Below the pieces are notes generated by a model. The model was not told where the DNA came from. It worked only from the letters and a program-made list of their open reading frames with translations, and did not search any database. This document shows, one piece after another, positions 38,510-46,591 of a stretch of DNA of 64,000 bases. Source of the DNA: Pseudomonas sp. H3(2019) (GTDB taxonomy: Bacteria > Pseudomonadota > Gammaproteobacteria > Pseudomonadales > Pseudomonadaceae); contig NZ_VMSG01000012.1 of the NCBI RefSeq assembly GCF_007713465.1, positions 62,001 to 126,000 of the forward strand, read 5' to 3'. Made by a program: the position numbers and the translations under genes. Every line of letters begins with the position of its first letter. Position 1 is the stretch's first letter.

Positions 38510-40099
38510 ATGGATAGAAGGGGAAGAAAAATCAAGCGTCTCGTATTGAGTTTATGTTTGCTAACCGTCGTCGTTCTCGCGGGTTTTCACGGCATAGGTA
38601 TGGTGAAACCTGCCACGCTGACGCTCGCTGATACTCGTGACATCGGCTATCTGAATGTGCATCAGGATTTGCGCATTATCGCCGCCTCCCCTCATCCGAC
38701 CGCGTCACCGCGTCAAACCGTTGTCAGGCGTTATTTACACGAGACAATGGCGGCCATGGGCTACCGCGTGGTTGAGCAACCGTTTCGGTTCACCATTGCG
38801 GAAATGGTGAACCGGCAGGAAATGCTTTACGCAGAGCTCAACGAGCATCAGCGTCGGGCATTTAATGCCGAGCTGGCCCGGGTTGGTGCTGCGGGCAGTT
38901 TTGAAAAAGAAGTGCGTATCCGCTCAGGCTTGCAAGACGGAGACAGCGGACAAGGGACTAACCTAATAGCCTCACACTTCATGCCTGGGGCAACAGGAAC
39001 CATCCTGTTTATGGCGCATTATGACAGCGTCGGTACCGCGCCGGGAGCCAGTGACGACGGCATGGCCGTCGCCTCGATACTGCAGCTTATGCGGGAAATC
39101 ATTGCCCGCAACGATGCGAAAAATAATGTTATTTTTTTACTCACCGATGGCGAAGAATTGGGATTATTGGGAGCAAAATACTTTATCTCGCAACTCAGTA
39201 CATCAGAACGCGACGCGATCAATCTGGTGATGAACTTTGAAGCCAGAGGCAATCAGGGTGTGCCTTTGTTATTTGAAACCTCACCGCAAGATTACAGGTT
39301 AATGAGTATTCTTAATAAAGGTGTGCGGGATATCGTCGCTTTTTCATTTACCCCCTTGATTTACAATATGCTGCAAAATGATACTGACTTCACGGCATTC
39401 AAACGCCAGAACGTAAATGGGCTGAATTTTGCGGTAGTTGAAGGATTTGAACACTACCATCATATGAGCGATACGGTGGAGAACCTCCCTCCAGAGACAT
39501 TATTCCGCTATCAAAAAATGGTACGAAAAGTTGGGCAGCACTTCATCCATGATGTCGATGTTTCCACACTCTCTGCTGATGAAGGCTCGGTCTACTTCCC
39601 ATTGCCAGGCGGCACCCTACTGATATTGCCTTTACTGGCCGTCTACACACTAGGTATCACACTACTAATTCTCTGTAGCCTGTGGGCACGACGTTGCCGC
39701 AGCCAACGTCGATATCAGGGAAAGAATGCCGTGTTGCGGCCGTCGGCCATTATGCTGCTCGGAGTGTTTTGTGCAGCATTATCATCCTGGACACCCACAA
39801 TTATTTACTTGCTGACAATCCCTGTGCTTTTTCTCGCCTCTGCGATGATAGTCCGGAATTTTTATCTATCCTCACTGATTATGCTATTAGGTGTATATGT
39901 AACAGGGATACTTTACTTTCCTGTCATCTATCTGATTTCATCGGGTCTTCAATTGCCACTTATGGCCGGATTTATTGCATTAATCCCGCTATCTCTATGG
40001 GGAGTAGGCGTAATCAGCATTCCGAACCGGCAGACTTCCCCGCTCGATGTCAGACGCCCGCCTTCAAATCCACCCCCAACGCCTGAGCGAACGCCTTGA
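38510..40099 (+). CDS. M28 family zinc peptidase with membrane C-terminus, 3' end replaced
   Basis: 529 codons. N-terminal membrane anchor (residues about 9-27), then an M28 aminopeptidase-like domain with zinc ligands in LFMAHYDSVGTAPGASDDG, the catalytic pair in LTDGEELGLLGAK, NFEARG, and a late histidine in EHYHHMSDTVENL. From about residue 360 there are several membrane helices. The last twenty or so residues (after SIPNRQT) are the antisense of the LysR remnant starting at 40050, so the original C-terminus has been lost at a junction near 40030-40050. AT-rich composition indicates foreign origin. Activity may survive because the peptidase domain is whole. Confidence 0.75.
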   Translation: MDRRGRKIKRLVLSLCLLTVVVLAGFHGIGMVKPATLTLADTRDIGYLNVHQDLRIIAASPHPTASPRQTVVRRYLHETMAAMGYRVVEQPFRFTIAEMVNRQEMLYAELNEHQRRAFNAELARVGAAGSFEKEVRIRSGLQDGDSGQGTNLIASHFMPGATGTILFMAHYDSVGTAPGASDDGMAVASILQLMREIIARNDAKNNVIFLLTDGEELGLLGAKYFISQLSTSERDAINLVMNFEARGNQGVPLLFETSPQDYRLMSILNKGVRDIVAFSFTPLIYNMLQNDTDFTAFKRQNVNGLNFAVVEGFEHYHHMSDTVENLPPETLFRYQKMVRKVGQHFIHDVDVSTLSADEGSVYFPLPGGTLLILPLLAVYTLGITLLILCSLWARRCRSQRRYQGKNAVLRPSAIMLLGVFCAALSSWTPTIIYLLTIPVLFLASAMIVRNFYLSSLIMLLGVYVTGILYFPVIYLISSGLQLPLMAGFIALIPLSLWGVGVISIPNRQTSPLDVRRPPSNPPPTPERTP

Positions 40100-40440
40100 C
40101 CAACGGACTGCGCACGGTGTTGTGCCGCAGGATCAAATTGAACGGTGTATTGAAGCTGATCAGGTCCGGCCGCAGGGCTCTCAACGTGCCTTGTGCAACG
40201 AGTGGCGCTGCATAGTGCTGTGGCAGAAAACCCAGAAAACGCCCGGTTTTGATCAGCATGGCGACCGCTTCGACCTGTGACGCCGAGGCGGAGAAACTGT
40301 CGTATCGGGCAAACGTCAGCTTGTCACGGTGGATGGCGTAGCGATGGTTGATGAGCTCGTGCTGCTTGAGCACATCTTCGCCCATCTCCTCATCCGGAAC
40401 ACTGAACAACGGGTGCCCCACCGCGCAGTAGGCTTCTGAT
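40050..40440 (-). pseudogene. 3' remnant of a LysR-type transcriptional regulator
   Basis: From about 40440 down to 40050 the minus strand encodes a LysR substrate-binding tail: AYCAVGHPLFSVPDEEMG, GRFLGFLPQHYAAPLV, LILRHNTVRSPLVKAFAQAL. The HTH and first half of the effector domain, about 170 residues, are missing. Beyond 40440 the open frame continues only because it runs antisense to the deacetylase fragment. So this is a dead regulator cut by a deletion, not a 262-residue protein. Confidence 0.8.
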
Positions 40441-40820
40441 CTTTCTTCATGCGCGGCGATGACCGGCCGTACCTGGTCAACGTACCGGGCTACGAAACCC
40501 CGCTGGTGGAAATCCCCGGCCGCTGGGAAATGGACGATTACGCGTCCATCGCCTACACCCGCGCGCCGGATTTTCCCTCGGGGCTGGACCGTACCGCCAG
40601 CTATGAGCTGACCCTCGACAATTGGTGCCGCGAGTACGACGGCGCGATGAATGAAGGACTGTGCCTGACCACCCTCTTCCACCCAAAGATCACCGGCAAG
40701 CCGGGGCGCATTCTGCTGCTGGAGAAGCTCTTCGAGCACATGCGCAAACGCGATGACGTCTGGTTCGCCACCTGCCGCGATGTCGCCCACTGGTGGCTCA
40801 AGGAGCATCAACATGGCTGA
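40440..40820 (+). pseudogene. 3' remnant of a polysaccharide deacetylase gene
   Basis: The plus strand from about 40440 encodes SFFMRGDDRPYLV and continues to DVAHWWLKEHQHG, the C-terminal third of a deacetylase (PuuE-like) related to the intact neighbour at 40813; compare FGLCYVLRLHPEIIATPGRI there with GLCLTTLFHPKITGKPGRI here. The N-terminal NodB catalytic half is gone, and a TGA stop lies at 40437. The ATG at 40449 is probably only an internal methionine. Its stop overlaps the ATG of the next deacetylase. Confidence 0.8.
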
Positions 40821-41700
40821 GTCGACTGTCTGGCCCAAAGGCTACCGTTGTGCGGTGGTGTTGACCGTCGACTACAACGACGTACACGGCATCCTCACCC
40901 AGGCCCCGGAAGTCGCCGGGCGCGACAAGACCCTCTCGGTGTGGCGCTACGGCACCCAGCGCGGGGTCGAACGCTTGCTCGCTCTGTTCGAGGAACGGGG
41001 GGTTGCCAGCATTTGGTGCGTGCCGGGCATCGTTGCCGAAGAGAACCCCGAACATATCCGCTCGATCCAGGCCGCCGGTCATGAAATTGCCTGCGCCGGT
41101 TATCGTCATCAGAACTACGACACCCTGAATCTGACCGAGCAGACCGCTGCCCTTGAGCACGGCTGCCGGGCGCTGGCGGCCATTACCGATCAACGCCCAG
41201 CGGGTTTCCGGATTCCCGCCGGCAACTGGGCACCGGGGTTTACCGAAGCGTTGCGTGCGCAAGGCATTCGCTGGTCGTCCTGCTGGCGCGGCGATGACCT
41301 GCCGTTCGCCCATCCGACGGCGCCCGAGGTGATCGAACTGCCAATGCACTATGAATTGGAAGACGAACCGTACTTCGCGTTCAACCTGAGCCCGGCAGTC
41401 CCACCCGCGCATTCGCGGATTGCCTCTTACAGCCATACCTTGGGCAACCTGCAAATGGACTTTGCCGGGTTTCATCGCTTTGGCCTGTGCTACGTATTGC
41501 GCCTGCACCCGGAGATTATCGCGACCCCGGGACGCATCGGCGTCCTGCGCGAGTTGCTGCTGGGTATCCAGCAACACGACGACGTGTGGATTGCCACGGC
41601 GAGTGAAGTTGCCCAGTGGTGGGCCGAGCGTGCTGTGCCGATGGACGAGGAGCATCCAGCGGCCGTGTATGAGCGGCATTATCGAGCATACTTGCCATGA
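40813..41700 (+). CDS. Polysaccharide deacetylase family protein (PuuE-like)
   Basis: 295 aa. NodB-type metal-dependent amidohydrolase: VVLTVDYNDVHG near the N-terminus supplies the aspartate pair region, GHEIACAGYRHQNY the histidines, FRIPAGNWAPGF the substrate loop. This subgroup includes allantoinase-like (PuuE) and uncharacterised hydrolases rather than chitin enzymes. ATG 40813 overlaps the stop of the truncated paralogue at 40818-40820, so the pair was once translationally coupled. Its original promoter probably went with the deletion at 40440; present transcription is uncertain. Confidence 0.85.
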   Translation: MAESTVWPKGYRCAVVLTVDYNDVHGILTQAPEVAGRDKTLSVWRYGTQRGVERLLALFEERGVASIWCVPGIVAEENPEHIRSIQAAGHEIACAGYRHQNYDTLNLTEQTAALEHGCRALAAITDQRPAGFRIPAGNWAPGFTEALRAQGIRWSSCWRGDDLPFAHPTAPEVIELPMHYELEDEPYFAFNLSPAVPPAHSRIASYSHTLGNLQMDFAGFHRFGLCYVLRLHPEIIATPGRIGVLRELLLGIQQHDDVWIATASEVAQWWAERAVPMDEEHPAAVYERHYRAYLP

Positions 41701-41714
41701 GCGAACACGCTCAA

Positions 41715-41775
41715 CCCACGGACGCAGAGCGTCCGGTGAGGCATTCCTTTGCTGCGCATGGGAACGATCAGCCGA
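41715..41775. repeat. Degenerate fragment of a Pseudomonas intergenic repeat
   Basis: GGACGCAGAGCGTCCGG and, further on, TGGGAACGATC echo the arms of the full element at 45982-46087, in partial and rearranged form. Listed as a decayed copy in the gap before the MFS gene. Confidence 0.5.
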
Positions 41776-41805
41776 ACATAAAAAAATAAGGACATCCGCA
41801 CCACC

Positions 41806-42981
41806 GTGGCCACTTACTCGCTCGTTATTCGCCGCCTGATGATCTGCTCGCTGACCATCGTCGTCAGCCGCGCCATCACCAGTCCGTTGCTGACGCTGTT
41901 CCTCAGCAACAAGCTGGGCCTGAACCAGCAGGACGTCGGCCTGCTGCTGGGCATCGCGGTGTTCATCGCCACCCTGCTTGCGCTCTACGGCGGTTACATC
42001 ATCGACCGCCTGGAAAAACGCCGATTGCTGATTCTGGCGATGCTTTCCAGCGCCGTCGGTTTTGTCCTGCTGACCTTCGCCCACAACCTTTACCTGACCA
42101 CGCTGACGCTGGTGATTACCGAAACCGCTTCGGCGCTGTTTCTGATCGGCTCCAAAGCGATCCTCAGTGAAAACCTGCCCATTGGCCAGCGGGCCAAGGC
42201 GTTTTCGCTGCGCTACACCCTGACCAATATCGGTTACGCCACCGGTCCGATGCTTGGGGTGGTGATTGCCGGGGTGCAGCCATTGGCACCGTTCCTGATT
42301 GCCGGTGGCATCGCTTTTTTCAGTACCTTCCTGATGAGAGGAATTCCCGGATCGGCCAAGGAAGCGGCTGTTGGCCAGCCGCAAAGTTTTCTGAAAACCC
42401 TGGTGACCCTGAAGAACGACCGCACACTGATCATGTTCACCTGCGGCTGCCTGCTCAGCACCGTGGTTCACGGGCGTTTTACCCTGTACCTGTCGCAATA
42501 CCTGCTGGTGACGCAAAACGAGCACATCGCCCTGCAAACCATGGCCGCGATCCTCGCCTGCAACGCAATCAGCGTGATTCTCTTGCAGTACCAGATCGGC
42601 CGGTTCCTCAAGCGAGAACAACTGCGTTACTGGATTGTTATCGGCAGCAGCCTGTTCATCCTCGGATTGGTCGGTTTCAGCTTCGCTCAGAACCTGGTGC
42701 AGTGGTGCCTGGCGATGTTTGTCTTCACCCTCGGCGAAATGATCATCTATCCGGCGGAGTTCCTGTTCGTCGACACCCTGGCCCCGGAAGAACTGCGCGG
42801 CAGCTACTACGGCGCGCAGAACCTGGCAGCATTGGGCGGTGCGGCGAGCCCTGTGATCTGCGGCTTTTTGCTGACCCACACGGCGCCGGCGACGATGTTT
42901 TATGCCCTCAGTGCACTGACGGCCATGGGCGGAGTGCTGTGTTTCCTGAGCGGTCGGCGTATCGCCACACTTCAAAATTAA
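41806..42981 (+). CDS. MFS transporter, drug:proton antiporter-like (MdtH/YdhP-like group)
   Basis: 391 aa from GTG 41806 with AAGGA 14 bases upstream. About 12 membrane helices; the signature loop between helices 2 and 3 reads YGGYIIDRLEKRRLL, a variant of G-x-x-x-D-R-x-G-R-K/R. Lies downstream of the deacetylase and could export or import the compound it acts on. Followed by an intrinsic terminator at 43072. Confidence 0.85.
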   Translation: MATYSLVIRRLMICSLTIVVSRAITSPLLTLFLSNKLGLNQQDVGLLLGIAVFIATLLALYGGYIIDRLEKRRLLILAMLSSAVGFVLLTFAHNLYLTTLTLVITETASALFLIGSKAILSENLPIGQRAKAFSLRYTLTNIGYATGPMLGVVIAGVQPLAPFLIAGGIAFFSTFLMRGIPGSAKEAAVGQPQSFLKTLVTLKNDRTLIMFTCGCLLSTVVHGRFTLYLSQYLLVTQNEHIALQTMAAILACNAISVILLQYQIGRFLKREQLRYWIVIGSSLFILGLVGFSFAQNLVQWCLAMFVFTLGEMIIYPAEFLFVDTLAPEELRGSYYGAQNLAALGGAASPVICGFLLTHTAPATMFYALSALTAMGGVLCFLSGRRIATLQN

Positions 42982-43071
42982 TGCACTGAAGGCTCATTAA
43001 TATGAATTTGTCAGGGGTGAGATAGATCGGCACACTGTGCCGGTTCCTCCCCCAAATGTTGGAACGCTTAA

Positions 43072-43108
43072 AGGGCTTTCTGGTGATCCAGACAAGCCCT
43101 TCTTTTTG
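43072..43108 (+). terminator. Intrinsic terminator after the MFS gene
   Basis: AAGGGCTT (43072-43079) pairs with AAGCCCTT (43095-43102); inside, CTGG and CCAG extend the stem around a TGAT loop. CTTTTT follows. A textbook terminator located 90 bp after the MFS stop and just before the HPP gene. Confidence 0.85.
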
Positions 43109-43138
43109 CCCGTTCGTTGCCACTGGATCGTTTTCGTT

Positions 43139-43855
43139 ATGTTCGCTCGCTGGATACCCGCTGCCGTCAACACCCGCCCCTCTGAATGGAGCCGTGCCGC
43201 CATCGGCATGTCGCTGGGCACACTGCTGAGTGTCTGGCTCTGTGGCCAGGTGTTCGGGATGGACGTGGCCTTACACTTGATCGGGCCGTTGGGCGCTTCG
43301 GCGGTGTTGCTGTTCGCCGTGTCTTCCGGCGCACTGGCGCAGCCGTGGTCGATTCTCGGCGGCTATTTGTGTGCAGCCGTGGTGTCGCTGCTGGTGGCCG
43401 ATGTGCTTGGACGCACGCTGGGCAGTGCCTGTCTGGCGGCTGGCATGGCGCTGATTCTGATGTGCTGGCTGCGTTGCCTGCACCCGCCGGCGGGTGCGTT
43501 GGCGTTGCTGCTGGTGGTGGCGGACCCGGCGACCATTGCCATGGACTGGCGCGAACTCGGGCCGGTGATGCTCGCCGCGACGTGCATGCTGCTCAGCGCC
43601 CTGGCCTATAACAACCTGACGCGGATCCGTTACCCCAAGGGCCACAGTGAACCGGTCGCAGTGGTGCCCGCCGATCATCCGCCCGCAGACGCGCTGGCGA
43701 TTACCGCCGAAGACCTCAAGCTGGCCCTGGCCGACATGCAGGAGTTCTTCGACGTCACGCCCGAGGACCTTGAGCAGTTGATCCACGCCAGCGAGCTGCA
43801 CGCCAAACGCCGCAGCATCGGTGCAGTGTTCGGCACTCAACCACTAAACCACTAG
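43139..43855 (+). CDS. HPP family membrane protein
   Basis: 238 aa from ATG 43139. Four membrane segments between residues 20 and 160 and the eponymous motif LHPPAGALALL near residue 118, then a cytosolic C-terminal tail of about 80 residues with ALADMQEFFDVTPEDLEQLI. HPP proteins are linked to nitrite transport in plastids and cyanobacteria; the bacterial substrate is not settled. No CBS domains. The upstream frame back to 43037 crosses the terminator and is not used. Confidence 0.83.
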   Translation: MFARWIPAAVNTRPSEWSRAAIGMSLGTLLSVWLCGQVFGMDVALHLIGPLGASAVLLFAVSSGALAQPWSILGGYLCAAVVSLLVADVLGRTLGSACLAAGMALILMCWLRCLHPPAGALALLLVVADPATIAMDWRELGPVMLAATCMLLSALAYNNLTRIRYPKGHSEPVAVVPADHPPADALAITAEDLKLALADMQEFFDVTPEDLEQLIHASELHAKRRSIGAVFGTQPLNH

Positions 43856-44889
43856 GCCGCCGACTGCTGTCGCACCGGCACGGCCAGGCTGACGGCCCGC
43901 ACCGAAGCACCGGCAGTCAACCCCAGTGTCTTGGCGGTGTGTGCATCGACAATCAAGGTCCCGGCGGCGACCCGCGCTGGCGCAGCGGTGATCCGGCAAT
44001 CGGCGAACTGGCGGTTGTGAATCAGATAGACCGCCGCCTGCTCACCGGGTGTGCCGATGCTCAGTTGCAACACCTGGCTGTCACGCACCGCGCGAATGTC
44101 GCCGGTGGCGCACTCGATCAACGGGCCACCGTCAAAGATGTCGATGTAGTCCTTGTGCTCGAACCCTTCAGCCTTGAGCATCCCCAGCGCCGGTTCGGTG
44201 TTGGGATGAACCCGGCCGATCGTCGCCCGCGCAGCCTCGGGCAGCAGGCAGGTCGGCAGCGGGAACTTGGGCATCAGCTCGGCAATGAAGGTCTTGTTGC
44301 CCAGCCCGGTGAGGTAGTCGGCGTCGGCAAAATCCATCTTGAAGAAGTGCCGGCCCAGCCCTTCCCAGAACGGCGAGACGCCCTCTTCGTCCGAGTAACC
44401 GCGCATTTCGGCGATCACCTTGTCGCCAAAGCGCTGGCGAAATTCGGCGAGAAACAGAAACCGCGCCTTGGACAGCAAACGACCATTCAGACCGCTGCGA
44501 TGACTGGCGTGCAGAAACAACGAACACAACTCCGATTGCCCGGTCATGTCATTACCGAGAAACAGCGTCGGCAATTGCTGGTTGATCCCGAGATTCTTCG
44601 ACGCGGCGACAAACAGTCCCATCCGGTAGTTGTACCAAGGCTCACGCAGCCCGACCGCGCCAGCCAGTGCGCAGATACCGACGGCTTCGCCGTTGTCGGC
44701 CTCCAGCACAAACAGGTAGTCGGCATCACCCCGTTCGGCTTCACCGGCGAAGGTTTTTTCAGCCCATTCCAGGCGCTGCCGCAAACGCCCGGCATCGGCC
44801 GGCAAAGTGGTCAAACCGGTGCCGGCGCTATGGGCCAATGCCAGCAACGCCGGCAGGTCATTCATCGTTGCAGGACGGACGATCATCAA
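43852..44889 (-). CDS. Arginine N-succinyltransferase family protein (AstA-like)
   Basis: 345 aa. MIVRPATMNDLPALLALAHS at the start, LREPWYNYRMGLFVAASKNL and FIAELMPKFPLPTCLLPEAA are conserved in AstA/AruF/AruG enzymes that succinylate arginine or ornithine with succinyl-CoA. The rest of the ast/aru operon is not here. Overlaps the CtlX-like gene by four bases, which ties the two reactions together. Converges with the HPP gene, overlapping its stop by four bases. The exact acceptor amino acid is uncertain. Confidence 0.87.
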   Translation of the reverse strand: MMIVRPATMNDLPALLALAHSAGTGLTTLPADAGRLRQRLEWAEKTFAGEAERGDADYLFVLEADNGEAVGICALAGAVGLREPWYNYRMGLFVAASKNLGINQQLPTLFLGNDMTGQSELCSLFLHASHRSGLNGRLLSKARFLFLAEFRQRFGDKVIAEMRGYSDEEGVSPFWEGLGRHFFKMDFADADYLTGLGNKTFIAELMPKFPLPTCLLPEAARATIGRVHPNTEPALGMLKAEGFEHKDYIDIFDGGPLIECATGDIRAVRDSQVLQLSIGTPGEQAAVYLIHNRQFADCRITAAPARVAAGTLIVDAHTAKTLGLTAGASVRAVSLAVPVRQQSAA

Positions 44890-45821
44890 TGCTGCTCCTG
44901 TGGGCTGACGCGTTTAGGCAGATAGACTTCCGCGAGCATGCAGCGCGCACTGCCGCCGCCAATGCGCTCGATGGTGTCGATGTTCACGGGTAGCGGTTTG
45001 GCATACGCTTCGACCATCCGGCGCTGGTCGGCATGCAGTGAACGCCAGGCGGTGCGCGACATCACCAGCAGCGGCTCGCCAGCGGCGTTGTGCACTTCAA
45101 GCATGTTGCCGGCGAACGACTCCAGCTGATCGAAGCTCAGGGTCATGACCTGTTTGCCGCTGCGTTCCAGACGTGAATGCAAGGCTGAACGTTCGTTTCG
45201 ATCATTGACCGAGTCGAAGCACGCCACCGCCAGGCGCGTGCCGACGCTCATCATCACGTTGGTGTGATAGATCGGCACACCGTGACGGTCCATCGCATTG
45301 AATGCGCAGAGTTCATAACCGAGGTGCTCAACAAGCTGATCTAACGCCTTCGCGTGGGTGCGGGTCGAATACCCGGCGTAACAGATGCGCTGCTCCCGAT
45401 CGAGAACCATGCTGCCGGTGCCTTCAAGGAACACTTCCTGCTGCTCAAGGCCGGAGAGGTCAAGCAATTGCTCGATGCGGTAGTCATCGCGCAGCCAGTC
45501 GAGCACGCCTTTGTCCCGTTCCAGGCGCCGGTTGTGGCCTTGCATCGGGTACAGCACGAGCGTGCCGTCGGGATGGCTGCTCCACCAATTGTTCGGAAAG
45601 ATCGAGTCCGGGGTGTGCGGTGCTTCACTGTCGTTGTGCACCATGACTTCAACGCCGTGCTCACGCAGGGCTGCGACATAGCCGTCGAACTCTTGCAGGG
45701 CCTTGAGTTGCACGTCTTCGGCGGCAGCCGCCGGGCGCTGGAAACGGTTGTTGGCCGCCGTGTCCTGGTTGAAGGAGAAACGTGTCGGGCGAATCATCAA
45801 AACGGTATTGGTGGTTTGCAT
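44886..45821 (-). CDS. CtlX-like citrulline/arginine hydrolase (amidinotransferase superfamily)
   Basis: 311 aa from ATG 45821; the long upstream reading from 46070 would run through the repeat element. Guanidino-modifying enzyme fold: TPDSIFPNNWWSSHPDG, EGTGSMVLDR, and the C-terminal catalytic cysteine in GGGSARCMLAEVYLPKR. The group contains dimethylarginine/citrulline hydrolases of arginine catabolism (CtlX). Coupled to the succinyltransferase downstream and close to a basic amino acid importer. Name CtlX assigned by resemblance only. Confidence 0.83.
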   Translation of the reverse strand: MQTTNTVLMIRPTRFSFNQDTAANNRFQRPAAAAEDVQLKALQEFDGYVAALREHGVEVMVHNDSEAPHTPDSIFPNNWWSSHPDGTLVLYPMQGHNRRLERDKGVLDWLRDDYRIEQLLDLSGLEQQEVFLEGTGSMVLDREQRICYAGYSTRTHAKALDQLVEHLGYELCAFNAMDRHGVPIYHTNVMMSVGTRLAVACFDSVNDRNERSALHSRLERSGKQVMTLSFDQLESFAGNMLEVHNAAGEPLLVMSRTAWRSLHADQRRMVEAYAKPLPVNIDTIERIGGGSARCMLAEVYLPKRVSPQEQH

Positions 45822-45981
45822 GGGCACAGAATCAATGAGGGTTGAGAGGGGCTCATTGTCTGATTCGGCAGCGGAAAAACCCGGCTGATAAGGAGGGAGT
45901 TGGTGCTGGAAATGGCTGAAAACGGGGGGGCTTGCAGCCGATTTGGTGGGCGTGATAAATCGTCTGAAATTGATGAGTTGA

Positions 45982-46087
45982 TCGTTCCCACGCTCTGCGT
46001 GGTAACGCCTCATTGGACGCTCCGCGTCCGCCGTTGAAGTGACGCGGAGCGTCACGGGCTGCATTCCCACGCAGAGCGTGGGAACGA
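45982..46087. repeat. Nested inverted repeat, Pseudomonas intergenic element
   Basis: About 106 bp with two nested perfect inverted repeats: outer arms TCGTTCCCACGCTCTGCGTG (45982-46001, mirrored to 46087), inner arms GACGCTCCGCGTC (46016-46028) and GACGCGGAGCGTC (46041-46053). It lies between the CtlX-like gene start and the Lrp/AsnC stop. The arms match repeats I know as frequent between genes of fluorescent pseudomonads. Copy number cannot be judged here beyond the decayed copy at 41715. Confidence 0.85.
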
Positions 46088-46102
46088 GACTGTGCGATGT
46101 GA

Positions 46103-46579
46103 TTACGTCGAGGTTTTGACCATCGCCAGCTCAGGGTGGCTGACCAGTTTGTCGATGTGCAGGTCCGGGTCGTCGAACCAGACTTCGGTCAATACCCGGT
46201 AGTGTTCCATGTCGCGACAGCGCATCCGCAGGCTGTAGTCGAAGGCGCCACTGATCAATTGGCACTCCAGCACCTGCGGGCAGGCGCGGACTTTGGCTTC
46301 AAAGGCTTTCTGCGCGGCACGTCCGCTCTGGTTCGAGAGTGCCACCAGCACCAGCAACGACAGACCGGGGGTCAGTTTTTTCTCGTCGAGAATCGCCCCG
46401 TAGCCACGAATGACGCCGAGCTGTTCAAGCTTGCGCACCCGCTCAAGGCATGGCCTTGGCGTCAGGTGCACGCGCTCGGAAAGCTTCTGATAGGTGATGC
46501 GCCCTTCGTGGCGCAGCACCTCAATGATTGCCTGATCGATACGATCAAGCACGATCGACAGATCGCGGATGTCCGCCAT
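46103..46579 (-). CDS. Lrp/AsnC family transcriptional regulator
   Basis: 158 aa. N-terminal HTH (DQAIIEVLRHEGRITYQKLS, then LTPRPCLERVRKLEQLGVI) and C-terminal RAM/ligand domain with VLECQLISGAFDYSLRMRCR. Begins 12 bases after the importer ATPase stop on the same strand, so it may be the last gene of the importer operon. Likely senses an amino acid related to arginine and controls the importer or the ctlX-astA pair next to it. Confidence 0.9.
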   Translation of the reverse strand: MADIRDLSIVLDRIDQAIIEVLRHEGRITYQKLSERVHLTPRPCLERVRKLEQLGVIRGYGAILDEKKLTPGLSLLVLVALSNQSGRAAQKAFEAKVRACPQVLECQLISGAFDYSLRMRCRDMEHYRVLTEVWFDDPDLHIDKLVSHPELAMVKTST

Positions 46580-46591
46580 GTACGCCTTGCC

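Noticed and set aside
40050..40838. Single 262-codon open frame on the minus strand
   Set aside because: Only the part below about 40440 is protein-like (LysR tail). The rest is antisense to the deacetylase remnant.
40798..42975. 725-codon minus-strand frame opposite the deacetylase and MFS genes
   Set aside because: Shadow frame in high-GC DNA: glutamine/histidine/arginine-rich, no domain, fully antisense to two good genes.
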